Part shown: positions 1 to 11,008 of the stretch, piece after piece
Position numbering within the stretch: the first letter of the stretch is position 1
How the letters are laid out: each line of letters begins with the position of its first letter
NCBI GenBank assembly: GCA_020629375.1
Contig: JAHDDK010000013.1
Span: 1 to 64,000, forward strand
Length of the DNA stretch: 64,000 nt
Origin: Acidimicrobiales bacterium
GTDB lineage: Bacteria; Actinomycetota; Acidimicrobiia; Acidimicrobiales; SHLQ01
Direction: 5' to 3'
The notes under the pieces: model-generated
What the model was told of the DNA's origin: nothing
The model's database searches: none
What the model saw: only the letters and a program-made list of their open reading frames with translations
Program-made: the position numbers and the translations under genes

Positions 1-107
1 CCTTCGACCCCGATGGCGTGACCCCACCGTTGTCGTACTACGAACCGCTCGTCCGCAAGATGTTCGGGCCCGGTGGCATCAACGGGGCGACCCTCCCTGC
101 AGAGTGA
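1..107 (+). CDS. C-terminal end of an upstream CDS (product unknown), ...FGPGGINGATLPAE*
   Basis: Open frame from window edge to TGA at 105-107, overlapping the GTG start of the next gene (GTGA). Confidence 0.55.
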   Translation, partial: FDPDGVTPPLSYYEPLVRKMFGPGGINGATLPAE

Positions 108-1570
108 TTGGCCCCGACCCGGTCACCGGGCTTGTGCAGCACGTGCCACCGGCACCGTTTCCGTTTGGGCCGGCGTCGATCGCCCGCATTCTCGATGATG
201 GCCTTGCGTCGCACCCGGAACGCGTCGCACTGATCGACGGCGATCGGCAATGGACTTGGAGTGAACTCGACGCTGCCGTGACGATGGTCGCCGGTGGCAT
301 CCGACCCGACGAACCGATGCTTTGGCGGCTCGGCAACTGCGCCGAACTCGTCATCGGCTCCCTGGCGACGTTCCGGGCCGGCGGCGTCTGGTTGGGATCG
401 GCCACACCGCTCGACGACGCCACGACGCAACGGCTCGAAGCCCACCTCGGCGCCCTCACCATCGTTTCGTCGATCGAGGACATGCCCCGCGGCGATCGCC
501 CGCCACCCGAAATCGATCCACTCGCTCCGGCGGCGGTCACGTTCACCTCCGGCACCAGCGGGACGCCCAAGGCGGTCGTCCACAGTCAGCACGGTCTGCT
601 GCTCCCCGGGCTCGTCTCGGTGGACACCGAGCCGCCGACTGCGGGCGAGCGGTTGGGCACACCCCTGCGGCTCACGATCCTCAACCTCTTGGTGCTCGGA
701 CCCGTCTCCGCCCTCCTCCGAGGGTCCACCTTCGTCGTCATGGACCGCACGTATGCCCCGGGGCTCGCCGAGGACGTGCAGCGCCATGGCGTGACCCGCC
801 TGTTCGCCGTGCCCACACTCGTCTACGACCTCGCCCGGTCGCACGGGGTCGTGCCGGCGCAGCTTGCGTCCCTCGATCGGGTGATCCTCGGTGGTTCGGG
901 CGCAGACCCGCGGACGATCTGGGAGTTCTTCGACCGCTTCGACGTCCGGCCGACCCTCAGCTACGGCCTGAGCGAGGCGCCCACCGGCGTAGTGCGGGAA
1001 TCGCTCGACGACCCCATCGGCTCGGGCCGCGGCTTCCCGCTCCCCCACGTGCTCGTCCGCACCCAGTCGGGTGAGATCTGCCTCGAGCCGTCGACCGAGG
1101 GCCGGTGGGCGCACACCTGGACGCCCACGCTCGGCTACCTGGGCGAGCCAGAACGCACCGCGGAATTGTTCGAGGGTGGTGTGCTGCATACGGGCGACAT
1201 CGGAGAGATCGACGGCGACGGCGCCCTCCGCGTCACGGGGCGATTGTCCGACCTCATCATCAGGGGCGGAAAGAACATCGACCCGCTGGCGGCGGAACGG
1301 GCGTGGAATGCGGTCGCATTCGTGAACGAAACCCTTGCGGTTGCCGTGCCCGACGAACGGCTCGGTGAGGCCGTGGGCGTGATGGTGGTGATCGACCAGC
1401 TGGATTCCGCCGATGAGCTGGACCTCGTCGAGATCCTCATGACGATGGAAGAGTCCGCGGACGTGCCGATCGACCACTTCGTCGTGCTGGAGGAACTCCC
1501 GCGAAACGCGATGGGCAAGGTCCTCCGGACCGCTCCTCCGGGCGTGTTCGGGGAACACACGCGGGTGTAG
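104..1570 (+). CDS. AMP-dependent acyl-CoA synthetase/ligase
   Basis: FTSGTSGTPKAVVHS P-loop-like motif, YGLSEAP, HTGDIGEID, GRLSDLIIRGGKNI and C-terminal RNAMGKVLR motifs. Confidence 0.9.
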   Translation: MIGPDPVTGLVQHVPPAPFPFGPASIARILDDGLASHPERVALIDGDRQWTWSELDAAVTMVAGGIRPDEPMLWRLGNCAELVIGSLATFRAGGVWLGSATPLDDATTQRLEAHLGALTIVSSIEDMPRGDRPPPEIDPLAPAAVTFTSGTSGTPKAVVHSQHGLLLPGLVSVDTEPPTAGERLGTPLRLTILNLLVLGPVSALLRGSTFVVMDRTYAPGLAEDVQRHGVTRLFAVPTLVYDLARSHGVVPAQLASLDRVILGGSGADPRTIWEFFDRFDVRPTLSYGLSEAPTGVVRESLDDPIGSGRGFPLPHVLVRTQSGEICLEPSTEGRWAHTWTPTLGYLGEPERTAELFEGGVLHTGDIGEIDGDGALRVTGRLSDLIIRGGKNIDPLAAERAWNAVAFVNETLAVAVPDERLGEAVGVMVVIDQLDSADELDLVEILMTMEESADVPIDHFVVLEELPRNAMGKVLRTAPPGVFGEHTRV

Positions 1571-1616
1571 TCACGACAGGCCCGCTGGAGAACGGGTCGG
1601 CGGGTAGGGTCGAAGG

Positions 1617-3248
<1,632 letters not shown>

Positions 3249-3249
3249 T

Positions 3250-3462
3250 TCACCGGCCGGGGCCCGAGGCTCCCTCACAATCCATGGAGATGTTCGCCTG
3301 GAACGGGACCATCCGACAGCCCGGTGGGACATCGGCAGCCGTCCACTCGGCTGCACCGGTGTCGTCGAAACACATCCACTCCGGACGCTCAGTGCTGCCC
3401 AGATTGCGGCAGTGCCCGGGGACATCGCCGGGCTGCAGCGGCTGGGACAGGTCCTCGCTCAT
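3250..3462 (-). CDS. Small Cys-containing hypothetical protein (70 aa)
   Basis: Open frame MSEDLSQPLQPGDVPGHCRNLG...; four Cys. Weak coding evidence only. Confidence 0.3.
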   Translation of the reverse strand: MSEDLSQPLQPGDVPGHCRNLGSTERPEWMCFDDTGAAEWTAADVPPGCRMVPFQANISMDCEGASGPGR

Positions 3463-3634
3463 GACGGCAGGCTGGCCGCTGGGGCACGGCCGCCAGTTCG
3501 GCCGCCGACAGGGCCGCAGTGGGGATGATGATCCCGTGCTCCGTTCTCGTGGCCAGGAGCAGATACCCCTTCCCGTCGAGCCATCGATCGACGTCTGTCC
3601 AGCGAACGGCGAACCGTGCACCGTGGGCGTTCAC
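3389..3634 (-). pseudogene. Possible C-terminal-only remnant of a YcxB-like protein
   Basis: RFAVRWTDVDRWLDGKGYLLLATRTEHGIIIPTAALS resembles the YcxB C-terminal domain (W..V...YLL....IIP..AL). No membrane N-terminus is present; overlaps the small ORF at 3250-3462. Confidence 0.22.
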
Positions 3635-3654
3635 GATATGCAGGCCCTCGGTGG

Positions 3655-4935
3655 CTACCGGTTGACGATGCGTTGTGCCTTGCCCTGGCTGCGCGGCAAC
3701 GCTCCGACCTCGGCGACCTCGACGGCCGTCGTGACCCCGACGTTGGTCTTGATCGCCTGGAGCAGGCGGTCGGCTTCGTCACCGACGGTCACACCCGGCT
3801 GGGGCTCCACCTGCACGTTGAGCGTGCTCATGTTCCCGTCCTTCGTCACCTCGAGCAGGAAGTGCGGACTCAGCCCGTCGATCCGGAGGATCTCGGCTTC
3901 GATCTGGGACGGGTAGACGTTGACGCCACGGATGATCAACATGTCGTCGGTTCGGCCGGTCACGCGAGCCATGCGTCGCATCGTGCGCGCCGTCCCGGGC
4001 AGCAGTGTCGTGATGTCGCGTGTGCGGTAGCGGACCACGGGGAACGCCTGCTTCGTCAACGAGGTGAACACCAGCTCGCCCTGCTCGCCGTCGGGCAGGA
4101 CCTCGCCGGTCTCCGGATCGATGACCTCCGGGTAGAAGTGATCTTCCCAAATGGTCGGCCCGTCCTTGGTGGCCGCGCACTCCTGCGCAACGCCGGGGCC
4201 GATGACCTCGCTGAGTCCGTAGATGTCGGTGGCGTCGAGGCCGAGGCGCTCCTCGATCTCGCTGCGCAGCTCGTCGGTCCATGGCTCCGCGCCGAAGATG
4301 CCGACCTCGAGCGAACTGGCGGATGGGTCGAGACCCTGCCGTTCCATCTCGTCGATCAGGTTGAGGCAGTAGGACGGCGTGACGAAGAGGATGCGCGGCT
4401 TGAAGTCGTTGATCAGGGCCACCTGGCGTTCGGTGGCGCCACCGGACATCGGGATGACGGTGCAGCCCAGCAGCTCCGCCCCGTAGTGCGCGCCGAGTCC
4501 GCCGGTGAAGAGGCCATAGCCGTACGCATTGTGGGCGATGTCGCCGGAGCGTCCACCGGCCGCCACGATCGAGCGAGCCATCACCCTCGACCAGACGTCG
4601 AGGTCGGCCTGGGTGTAACCCACGACGGTCGCCGAACCGGTGGTGCCGGAGGAAGCGTGGACGCGAACGACCTGTTCCCGCGGAACGGCGAACATCCCAT
4701 ACGGGTAGTTGTCTCGGAGGTCCTGCTTCATGAGAAAGGGGAACCGAGCCAGGTCGCTCAGGTCCTGCAGGTCGTCGGGGTGGACCCCGGCGGCATCGAA
4801 GGCAGACCGATAGTGCGGCACATGGGCATACGCGTGGCCCAGCGACCACTGCATCCGTTGGAGCTGCAGACTTCGGAGCTCGTCGATCGAGGCGGTTTCG
4901 ATCGGCTCGTAGGTGGCGCCGCTGGACTGGCTCAT
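3655..4935 (-). CDS. paaK: Phenylacetate-CoA ligase
   Basis: HASSGTTGSATVVGYTQADLDVWSRVMAR, YGLSEVIGPGV, IRGVNVYPSQIE; located in the paa cluster. Confidence 0.93.
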   Translation of the reverse strand: MSQSSGATYEPIETASIDELRSLQLQRMQWSLGHAYAHVPHYRSAFDAAGVHPDDLQDLSDLARFPFLMKQDLRDNYPYGMFAVPREQVVRVHASSGTTGSATVVGYTQADLDVWSRVMARSIVAAGGRSGDIAHNAYGYGLFTGGLGAHYGAELLGCTVIPMSGGATERQVALINDFKPRILFVTPSYCLNLIDEMERQGLDPSASSLEVGIFGAEPWTDELRSEIEERLGLDATDIYGLSEVIGPGVAQECAATKDGPTIWEDHFYPEVIDPETGEVLPDGEQGELVFTSLTKQAFPVVRYRTRDITTLLPGTARTMRRMARVTGRTDDMLIIRGVNVYPSQIEAEILRIDGLSPHFLLEVTKDGNMSTLNVQVEPQPGVTVGDEADRLLQAIKTNVGVTTAVEVAEVGALPRSQGKAQRIVNR

Positions 4936-5690
4936 CAGGTTTCCCCCTTCGGCTTCTTCGAACGCTCGAGGAATGCCGTCATACGTTCCCGCTTCTCGTC
5001 GGACTCGAACAACTCGGCCTGGGCCTCGATGTCGAATGCGGTCGTGGCTGCACGATGCTGGGCGAGCGCCTGCTTGGTCAACTCGAGCGCCCGCCAGGAG
5101 TTGCGGCCGATTCGGTTGGCCAGGGCCACGGCATCGTCCAGAAGCGCGTCCTGGGTGCTCAGTTGGTCGACGAGGCCGGCCGTCAGCGCGTCGGTCCCGT
5201 CGATGCGGAGGCCGGTGTAGAGCATCCGGCGGGCGAGCCCGGGGCCCACGAGTGCCGGAAGTCGCCAGTTGCCTCCGGCGCCAGCGAGGATGCCAAGCGA
5301 CAGCTCGGGTTGGCCGAACGTCGCCTCCGGGGTGGCCACGCGAAGGTCACAGGCCATGGCGAGCTCGCATCCCCCGCCGAGGGCCCATCCGTCGACCGCC
5401 GCGATGGTCGGCCATGGATGCGCCTCGATCCGCTCGAACAGTCCGGCGTTGATGGCCGCCCGAGCGTCTGCGGCCGTGCGGTCGCGGAGCTCGGCGATGT
5501 CGGCTCCGGAGATGAACATGCCGGGCGTGGTCGAGTGGAACACGAGGATCGATGGGTCATCCCGGTTCGCATCGAGCACCGCATCGATGTCGTCGACCAT
5601 CTCCTGGCCGAGGGCGTTTCGCTTCTCGGGCAGATCGAAACCGATCGTGACGATGCGATTGGCGGGACGGTCGATCCGGAGTGTGGTCAC
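4935..5690 (-). CDS. Enoyl-CoA hydratase/isomerase (PaaF/PaaG type)
   Basis: Crotonase motifs ISGADIAEL, AVDGWALGGGCELAMACDLRVA. GTG start overlaps the paaC stop. The listed longer ORF to 6182 is an antisense/out-of-frame extension. Confidence 0.9.
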   Translation of the reverse strand: MTTLRIDRPANRIVTIGFDLPEKRNALGQEMVDDIDAVLDANRDDPSILVFHSTTPGMFISGADIAELRDRTAADARAAINAGLFERIEAHPWPTIAAVDGWALGGGCELAMACDLRVATPEATFGQPELSLGILAGAGGNWRLPALVGPGLARRMLYTGLRIDGTDALTAGLVDQLSTQDALLDDAVALANRIGRNSWRALELTKQALAQHRAATTAFDIEAQAELFESDEKRERMTAFLERSKKPKGET

Positions 5691-6430
5691 CACGTGGCAC
5701 TCAGATCGAGGTCGATGACCTCCCGCATCCGTGCCATCAGCGGCCGCCAATCGTCCGAACGCAGCGTCCGCTGCGCTTGCGACGGCGCACTCCCCCATTC
5801 GACGGCGCCGATCCGGGCTTCGATGGTTGCAACGAATGCGTCCCATTCGGCGGCGAGCGGCCCGGCGGCGACGCCGGTGGCGACGGCTTCGGCCTCGCCC
5901 GCCACGGGTTCGAAGAGGCCCTGCGTGAGGGGTGCGAGCACGGCCACCGCCGTCACGAATCGGTCGCGCGCCGTGGCGTCGGCCAACAGCACATCGAGCA
6001 TGTTGTCGGCGTGTAGCCGGTGGAAGCGTTCCTCTCGTTCCACGCGTGCGGCCACATCCTGCAGCTCCGAAACCGTCGACTGGGACACGAGCGCCCATCG
6101 ATGCTGATCGGCAGTGTCGAACAGCCAATGCCGGGCGAAGGCCACGGTCCAGTCGTCGGTCGCGAGTTCGACCAGATGACACGAGCGGTAGTCGTCGGCG
6201 CCACGGTCGTAGGCCAGTGAGTCGATGGCGGCGTCGTCGTCACCGGCCAACAGCTCGTAGAGGAGCGCCGCGTGGCCGAGTTCGTCCTGACCGATGCTGC
6301 AGAAGGCGAGGTCCTCCTCGAGGAAGGGTGTCACCCCGATCCACTCGGCGTGCTGCTGGCCCATCAGGTGTTTGTCGTCGGCGATCGCAAGCAGGAACTC
6401 GCGAACGGCCGGAGTCACGTCGACGGTCAT
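5687..6430 (-). CDS. paaC: Phenylacetate-CoA epoxidase subunit PaaC
   Basis: PaaC-like ferritin-fold sequence (LGDE-type IGQDELGHAALLYELL, ...ADNMLDVLLADA); operon context. Confidence 0.9.
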   Translation of the reverse strand: MTVDVTPAVREFLLAIADDKHLMGQQHAEWIGVTPFLEEDLAFCSIGQDELGHAALLYELLAGDDDAAIDSLAYDRGADDYRSCHLVELATDDWTVAFARHWLFDTADQHRWALVSQSTVSELQDVAARVEREERFHRLHADNMLDVLLADATARDRFVTAVAVLAPLTQGLFEPVAGEAEAVATGVAAGPLAAEWDAFVATIEARIGAVEWGSAPSQAQRTLRSDDWRPLMARMREVIDLDLSATW

Positions 6431-6708
6431 GAGGACGCCCCTTCGTTTCGCATGGCCTTTCGGCGGGCGGCAACTGCGCTGCCGTCGTGGTGGCGATGCG
6501 GCTTGTCGGCGTTCGGTGCGATCAGATCGGGATCGGCAACGATCACGTGATCTCGACGAACCAACCAGAGCCGATCGCCCTCGGCCCGCCGGATGTAGCT
6601 TTCCCGCGCCATCACCATGGCGAGGTCATCGGTGGCTGCGTCGAGCGCACCGGCGTGCCGGTACTCGTCTCGCCCGTCCTTCTTCAGGAAGATCTCGTAG
6701 GTGTGCAT
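6427..6708 (-). CDS. paaB: Phenylacetate-CoA epoxidase subunit PaaB
   Basis: 94-codon frame MHTYEIFLKKDGRDEYRHAGALDA; 4-bp overlap with paaC. Confidence 0.88.
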   Translation of the reverse strand: MHTYEIFLKKDGRDEYRHAGALDAATDDLAMVMARESYIRRAEGDRLWLVRRDHVIVADPDLIAPNADKPHRHHDGSAVAARRKAMRNEGASS

Positions 6709-6710
6709 GG

Positions 6711-7169
6711 TCAGCTCCGCATCACTTCGACGGTCTCGGCGCACGCCGTGCATCGGTTGACCGAGCGGCAGCGACTGGGCCCGAACATGGATTCCTCGGT
6801 GGTCGGGGCGCCGCATCGGGGACACTCGGGGGCACCCGTCCCGATCCGAACGGCGACCGTGAACTCCCGCCCGATGAGCGCACGGGTTTCCGGTCCGATG
6901 CGGTCCACGGTCCAGACCGGCGAGCGAAGCCACTCGACCTCCACCTCGCCGACGCCGTCGACAGCGTCCACGGCCTCGAGGACATCGTCGCGAATCATGG
7001 CCAGCGCCGGACAGCCGGAGAACGTGGGGATGAGTCCGACGCGCACATCGCCGGCGTCAGTCACGTCGAGGCGCTCCAACAGGCCGAGGTCGACGATCGA
7101 CACGCCCGGGTACTCAGGGTCGTCCACCGATGCAATCGCCGCGTGAACGGCCAGTTCGAGCCCGATCAT
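6711..7169 (-). CDS. paaD: Phenylacetate-CoA epoxidase-associated PaaD (DUF59/MIP18 family, C-terminal zinc ribbon)
   Basis: DPEYPGVSIVDLGLL, PTFSGCPAL, C-terminal CPRCGAPT...CTAC. Confidence 0.9.
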   Translation of the reverse strand: MIGLELAVHAAIASVDDPEYPGVSIVDLGLLERLDVTDAGDVRVGLIPTFSGCPALAMIRDDVLEAVDAVDGVGEVEVEWLRSPVWTVDRIGPETRALIGREFTVAVRIGTGAPECPRCGAPTTEESMFGPSRCRSVNRCTACAETVEVMRS

Positions 7170-8089
7170 GCGGGCACCGTCGCAGCACGATCCATGGCGT
7201 CGCGCACCCAGCGCGTCCGTTCCCAATTGTCCTTGGCCTCGTTGATCCGCCGCGCCGAGTCGGGTCCGCCCTGCGCCAGCGTCCGCTTCAGCGGTTCCCA
7301 GTCGATCGGGCCGACGTCCCACTTCCCGGCCTCCTCGTCGTACGACAGGTCGGGCGCTGGGACCGTGAAGCCATAGCTCTGGAGCATCGGCACGAACTTC
7401 TGCACCCACTTGTCTCGAAGGACCTCGTTGCGTTCGGACTTGATGTGCCACCGCAGGAGGACGTCGTCCGGCTTGGAATCGGGTCCGAACAGCTGGAGGG
7501 CCGGCCAGAACCAGCGATCGAGCGCTCCCTGGAAGATCTCCTTCTGCGTGTCCGTGCCCTGCGCGATCCGCATCATCCGGTCCTCGCCGAGTCGCATGTG
7601 GAAGCCCTCTTCGCTGATGATCCGTTTGAGGATGCGCCGGTACGGCCCGTAGCTGCAGTTCTTGAACACGGCCTGCTGGCTGGCCAGCGCTGCGGCGTCG
7701 ACCAGGAACGCAATCGCCACCTGATCACCCCACGTGACGGCCTGATAGTGGAAGACGTTGTGAAAACGGCTTTTGCCGGCGAACAGGTCCTCGAGCATCT
7801 CCTCACGCGTCTTGATCTGCATGTCGGCGGCAACCATGTAGAGCAAGTGGCCGTGGCCGATCTCGTCCTGCGTCTTCGCCAGCACCGACATCTTGTGCCG
7901 CAGACCCGGCGTTCTCGGGATCCAGTCCCGCTCGGTGAGGCCACCCATCAGCTCCGAGTTCGCGTGCATCTCGATGAACGCAAAGACGGCCTGGCGGTAC
8001 TCGTCTGGCATGTGATCATCGACTTCGACGATCCCGCCGTCGTCCAAGAACGACTCGAAGGCGGCCATATCTGCCCAGGTACGCGTCAC
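7166..8089 (-). CDS. paaA: Phenylacetate-CoA epoxidase catalytic subunit PaaA
   Basis: EMHANSELMGGLTERDWIPRTP, KTQDEIGHGHLLY; 4-bp overlap with paaZ stop supports the GTG start at 8089. Confidence 0.92.
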   Translation of the reverse strand: MTRTWADMAAFESFLDDGGIVEVDDHMPDEYRQAVFAFIEMHANSELMGGLTERDWIPRTPGLRHKMSVLAKTQDEIGHGHLLYMVAADMQIKTREEMLEDLFAGKSRFHNVFHYQAVTWGDQVAIAFLVDAAALASQQAVFKNCSYGPYRRILKRIISEEGFHMRLGEDRMMRIAQGTDTQKEIFQGALDRWFWPALQLFGPDSKPDDVLLRWHIKSERNEVLRDKWVQKFVPMLQSYGFTVPAPDLSYDEEAGKWDVGPIDWEPLKRTLAQGGPDSARRINEAKDNWERTRWVRDAMDRAATVPA

Positions 8090-10110
8090 TCTGGCGCTCC
8101 GTTCGTGCCGGGGCGGTTGGCCACCATGGTGAGTACGTCGTACACCGCGGCCACCTCGCCGTTCTGATTGATGACTTGCGTGTCCCACGCCACCTCGCCA
8201 TAGCCGCGGCCGTCGAGTTGGGTCTTGCGTTTGCACGTGAGCACGACGTGGATCTCGTCGTCAGGCTTCGTCGGGGTGGCGAAGCGCAGCCGGTCGATGC
8301 CGTAGTTGGCGAGCACCGGCCCCTCGGGCGGATCGACGAACAGACCGGCGGCGAACGAGAGCACCAGATAGCCGTGGGCGACGATGCCACCGAAGATCGG
8401 GCTCCGGGCGGCCGCTTCCTCGTCCATGTGGGCATAGAACGTGTCGCCGGTGAACTCGGCGAAGTGGGTGATGTCCTCTTGGGACACGACGCGTGGTTCC
8501 GACGTGAGCGAGTCGCCCACCTCGAGGTCGTCGAACGTGAGCCGGAACGGGTGCCCCTTGTCGACACGGGTCGGAGCGCCGGTGACGTACTCCCCAGTGA
8601 TGGCGGTGAGCATTTCGGGGCTTCCCTGAACGGCGGTTCGTTGGAGATGATGATGGACACCGCGAATGCCGCCCATCTCCTCGCCGCCACCCGCCCGCCC
8701 GGGGCCACCGTGGACGAGATGTGGAAGTGGTGAGCCGTGGCCCGTGCTCGATGCCCCGGCCGTCTCATCCATCACGAGCACGCGCCCATGATGCGAGGCG
8801 ATCCCGAGCGTGAGCGTCGCCGCCTCCGCTGGTTCCTCGGAGTACACGGAAGCGACCAGGCTTCCGTCCCCGAGTGCGACGAGGTCGATGGCCTCGTCGG
8901 TGTCGTCGTAGCCGACGATCGTGGAGACGGGACCGAATGCCTCGGTCGAATGGATGGCGTCGGCCCGGCGATCGTTTGCCCGGAGCAGCGTGGGCTGCAC
9001 CATCGTTGCCGATGACCCACCCATGATCAGCTCCGCGTGGCCGGACAGCGTCTCAACCGCACGCATGACCTCGTCGGCCTGATCGGCACTGGCGACCGGG
9101 CCCATGGTGACGCCGTCCGAGCGGGGATCGCCGACCACGACCTTGGCGAGCGCCTCGGAGATCGCACCGGCTGCGTCGTCCACGAGCGCCGTGGGGACGA
9201 ACGCCCGGCGAATCGCCGTGCACTTCTGCCCGGCCTTCGTGGTCATCTCACTGACGACTTCGCGAACGAACAGCTCGAAGGCCGGCGTACCCGGTGTCGC
9301 CGACGGGGCGAGGATCGCCGAGTTGAGGGAATCGGCCTCTGCCGTGAACGGAATGGAGCGGCGGATGATGTTCGGATGTGCCCGCAGGAGTGCCGCGGTG
9401 GCGGCGGAGCCGGTGAAGCCGACCGAGTCCTGTCCGTCGAGATGGTCGAGGAGATCGCCGGCGGAACCGCAGATCAGCTGGAGCGCGCCTTCGGGAAGGA
9501 GGCCGCTCTCGCTCATGATGCGGACCGCGGCTTCCGTGAGGTACGCGGTCTGGCTGGCCGGCTTCACGATGGAGGGCACGCCGGCGATGAACGCGGGAGC
9601 GAACTTCTCCAGCATTCCCCAGACCGGAAAGTTGAACGCGTTGATCTGGACGAAGACGCCGCGCTTCGGTGTGCGGATGTGCGTCGCAACGAACGATCCG
9701 TCCCGACTGAGCGACTCGGTGGGGCCGTCGACGACCACGTGACCATTCGGCAGTTCGCGTCGAGCCTTGCTCGAGTACGTGAGCAGAACGGATGCGCCGC
9801 CGTCGATGTCGATCGCCGAGTCCGAACGCGTGGCGCCCGTGCAGGCGGAGATGGCGTAGAGCTCTTCCTTCACCGAATCGGACAGGAGCAACTTGCCGAG
9901 CTCTTTGAGGATCGCTGCCCGTTCATGGAACGTGAGTGCCCGCAGAGCCGGGTTCCCGACCGTGCGCCCGTGACAGACCATGTGCTCCATGTCGACGCCG
10001 GCCGAGCTGATGGTGGCGATGGGATCGCCGCTCGACGCATCGAGCAGGGTTGCTCCGTCGTCGGCCGGTGCCTGCCATGTTCCCGCTACAAGACTCTCGA
10101 GTGCCCTCAT
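8086..10110 (-). CDS. paaZ: Bifunctional oxepin-CoA hydrolase / 3-oxo-5,6-dehydrosuberyl-CoA semialdehyde dehydrogenase (ALDH-MaoC fusion)
   Basis: N-terminal ALDH ([17 protein letters not shown]) plus C-terminal MaoC hotdog ([18 protein letters not shown]...[13 protein letters not shown]). Confidence 0.92.
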   Translation of the reverse strand: MRALESLVAGTWQAPADDGATLLDASSGDPIATISSAGVDMEHMVCHGRTVGNPALRALTFHERAAILKELGKLLLSDSVKEELYAISACTGATRSDSAIDIDGGASVLLTYSSKARRELPNGHVVVDGPTESLSRDGSFVATHIRTPKRGVFVQINAFNFPVWGMLEKFAPAFIAGVPSIVKPASQTAYLTEAAVRIMSESGLLPEGALQLICGSAGDLLDHLDGQDSVGFTGSAATAALLRAHPNIIRRSIPFTAEADSLNSAILAPSATPGTPAFELFVREVVSEMTTKAGQKCTAIRRAFVPTALVDDAAGAISEALAKVVVGDPRSDGVTMGPVASADQADEVMRAVETLSGHAELIMGGSSATMVQPTLLRANDRRADAIHSTEAFGPVSTIVGYDDTDEAIDLVALGDGSLVASVYSEEPAEAATLTLGIASHHGRVLVMDETAGASSTGHGSPLPHLVHGGPGRAGGGEEMGGIRGVHHHLQRTAVQGSPEMLTAITGEYVTGAPTRVDKGHPFRLTFDDLEVGDSLTSEPRVVSQEDITHFAEFTGDTFYAHMDEEAAARSPIFGGIVAHGYLVLSFAAGLFVDPPEGPVLANYGIDRLRFATPTKPDDEIHVVLTCKRKTQLDGRGYGEVAWDTQVINQNGEVAAVYDVLTMVANRPGTNGAPE

Positions 10111-10117
10111 GGCGGAA

Positions 10118-10159
10118 ATGATACACAAACCTTCACATCTGGCAAGTGATGTGTATCAT
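10118..10159. promoter_or_regulatory. Overlapping divergent leaderless promoters and perfect 10-bp inverted repeat (candidate PaaX operator)
   Basis: ATGATACACA (10118-10127) / TGTGTATCAT (10150-10159). Plus: -35 TTCACA 10132-10137, 16 bp, -10 TATCAT 10154-10159, 6 nt to ATG 10166. Minus: -35 TTGCCA 10145-10140, 16 bp, -10 TATCAT 10123-10118, 7 nt to ATG 10110. Confidence 0.75.
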
Positions 10160-10165
10160 GACGAG

Positions 10166-11008
10166 ATGAACGTTGATGTGGTGGTGGTCGGAGGCGGCAC
10201 GATGGGCGCAGGTATTGCCACGTCCTTTCTGGCCGCCGGCAGCAGCGTGCGCTTGGTGGAGAGCACCGAGGTTCTTTCCGAGGGCGCCCACAGCCGTGTG
10301 CAGGACTCCCTCGAACGGATGGCCCGAAAAGATGCGCTCCTCGACCCGCAGGAAGCGCTCGCCCGGCTCGACCTGCGGCTCGACCACGACGGAGAGAACG
10401 ACGCTGTCAAAGCGGTGATCGAAGCGGTCCCGGAAGACCTCGAGCTCAAGAAGCGGCTCTTCAGCACCTGGGAGCCCAGCTACCCGAGCGACACCCTGCT
10501 CGCATCCAACACGAGTTCGCTCCCGATCGCCGAGATCACGGGCGGGCTCGAGCACCCCGGTCGGGGAATCGGCATGCACTTCTTCAACCCGGTGCCCGTG
10601 TCTTCGCTCGTCGAGCTGGTCGTGGCAGACCACACGAACGATGCGACGCTGAACACCGCACGTGAGCTGGTGGCCGTGCTCGACAAGACGCCGATCGTCG
10701 TCAAGGACTCCCCCGGCTTCGCATCCAGCCGGCTCGGTCTGGCGCTCGGTCTCGAGGCGATCCGCATGCTCGAGAGTGGCGTCGCCTCGGCCGAAGACAT
10801 CGACACCGCAATGCAGCTCGGGTACAAGCACCCGATGGGACCGCTGCGCCTCACCGATCTGGTCGGGCTCGACGTCCGGCTTGCGATCGCCGAACACCTC
10901 GCCGGTGAGCTCGGACCGAGATTCGAGCCCCCGGAGCTCCTTCGCGAGATGGTGGCCGCCGGACACCTCGGCAAGAAGTCCGGCCGCGGCTTCCACGACT
11001 GGTCATGA
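10166..11008 (+). CDS. 3-hydroxyacyl-CoA dehydrogenase (PaaH-like)
   Basis: VVVVGGGTMGAGIATSFLAAG Rossmann motif, MHFFNPVPV, GYKHPMGPLRLTDLVGLD. Confidence 0.92.
   Translation: MNVDVVVVGGGTMGAGIATSFLAAGSSVRLVESTEVLSEGAHSRVQDSLERMARKDALLDPQEALARLDLRLDHDGENDAVKAVIEAVPEDLELKKRLFSTWEPSYPSDTLLASNTSSLPIAEITGGLEHPGRGIGMHFFNPVPVSSLVELVVADHTNDATLNTARELVAVLDKTPIVVKDSPGFASSRLGLALGLEAIRMLESGVASAEDIDTAMQLGYKHPMGPLRLTDLVGLDVRLAIAEHLAGELGPRFEPPELLREMVAAGHLGKKSGRGFHDWS

Noticed and set aside
38-1558. 506-aa minus-strand ORF
   Set aside because: Antisense to a well-supported acyl-CoA synthetase.
3616-5220. 534-aa plus-strand ORF
   Set aside because: Antisense to paaK and enoyl-CoA hydratase.
4935-6182. Long enoyl-CoA hydratase ORF (415 aa) as a fusion
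   Set aside because: N-terminal ~160 aa is out-of-frame sequence of paaC; the crotonase begins at 5690 with a normal stop-start overlap.
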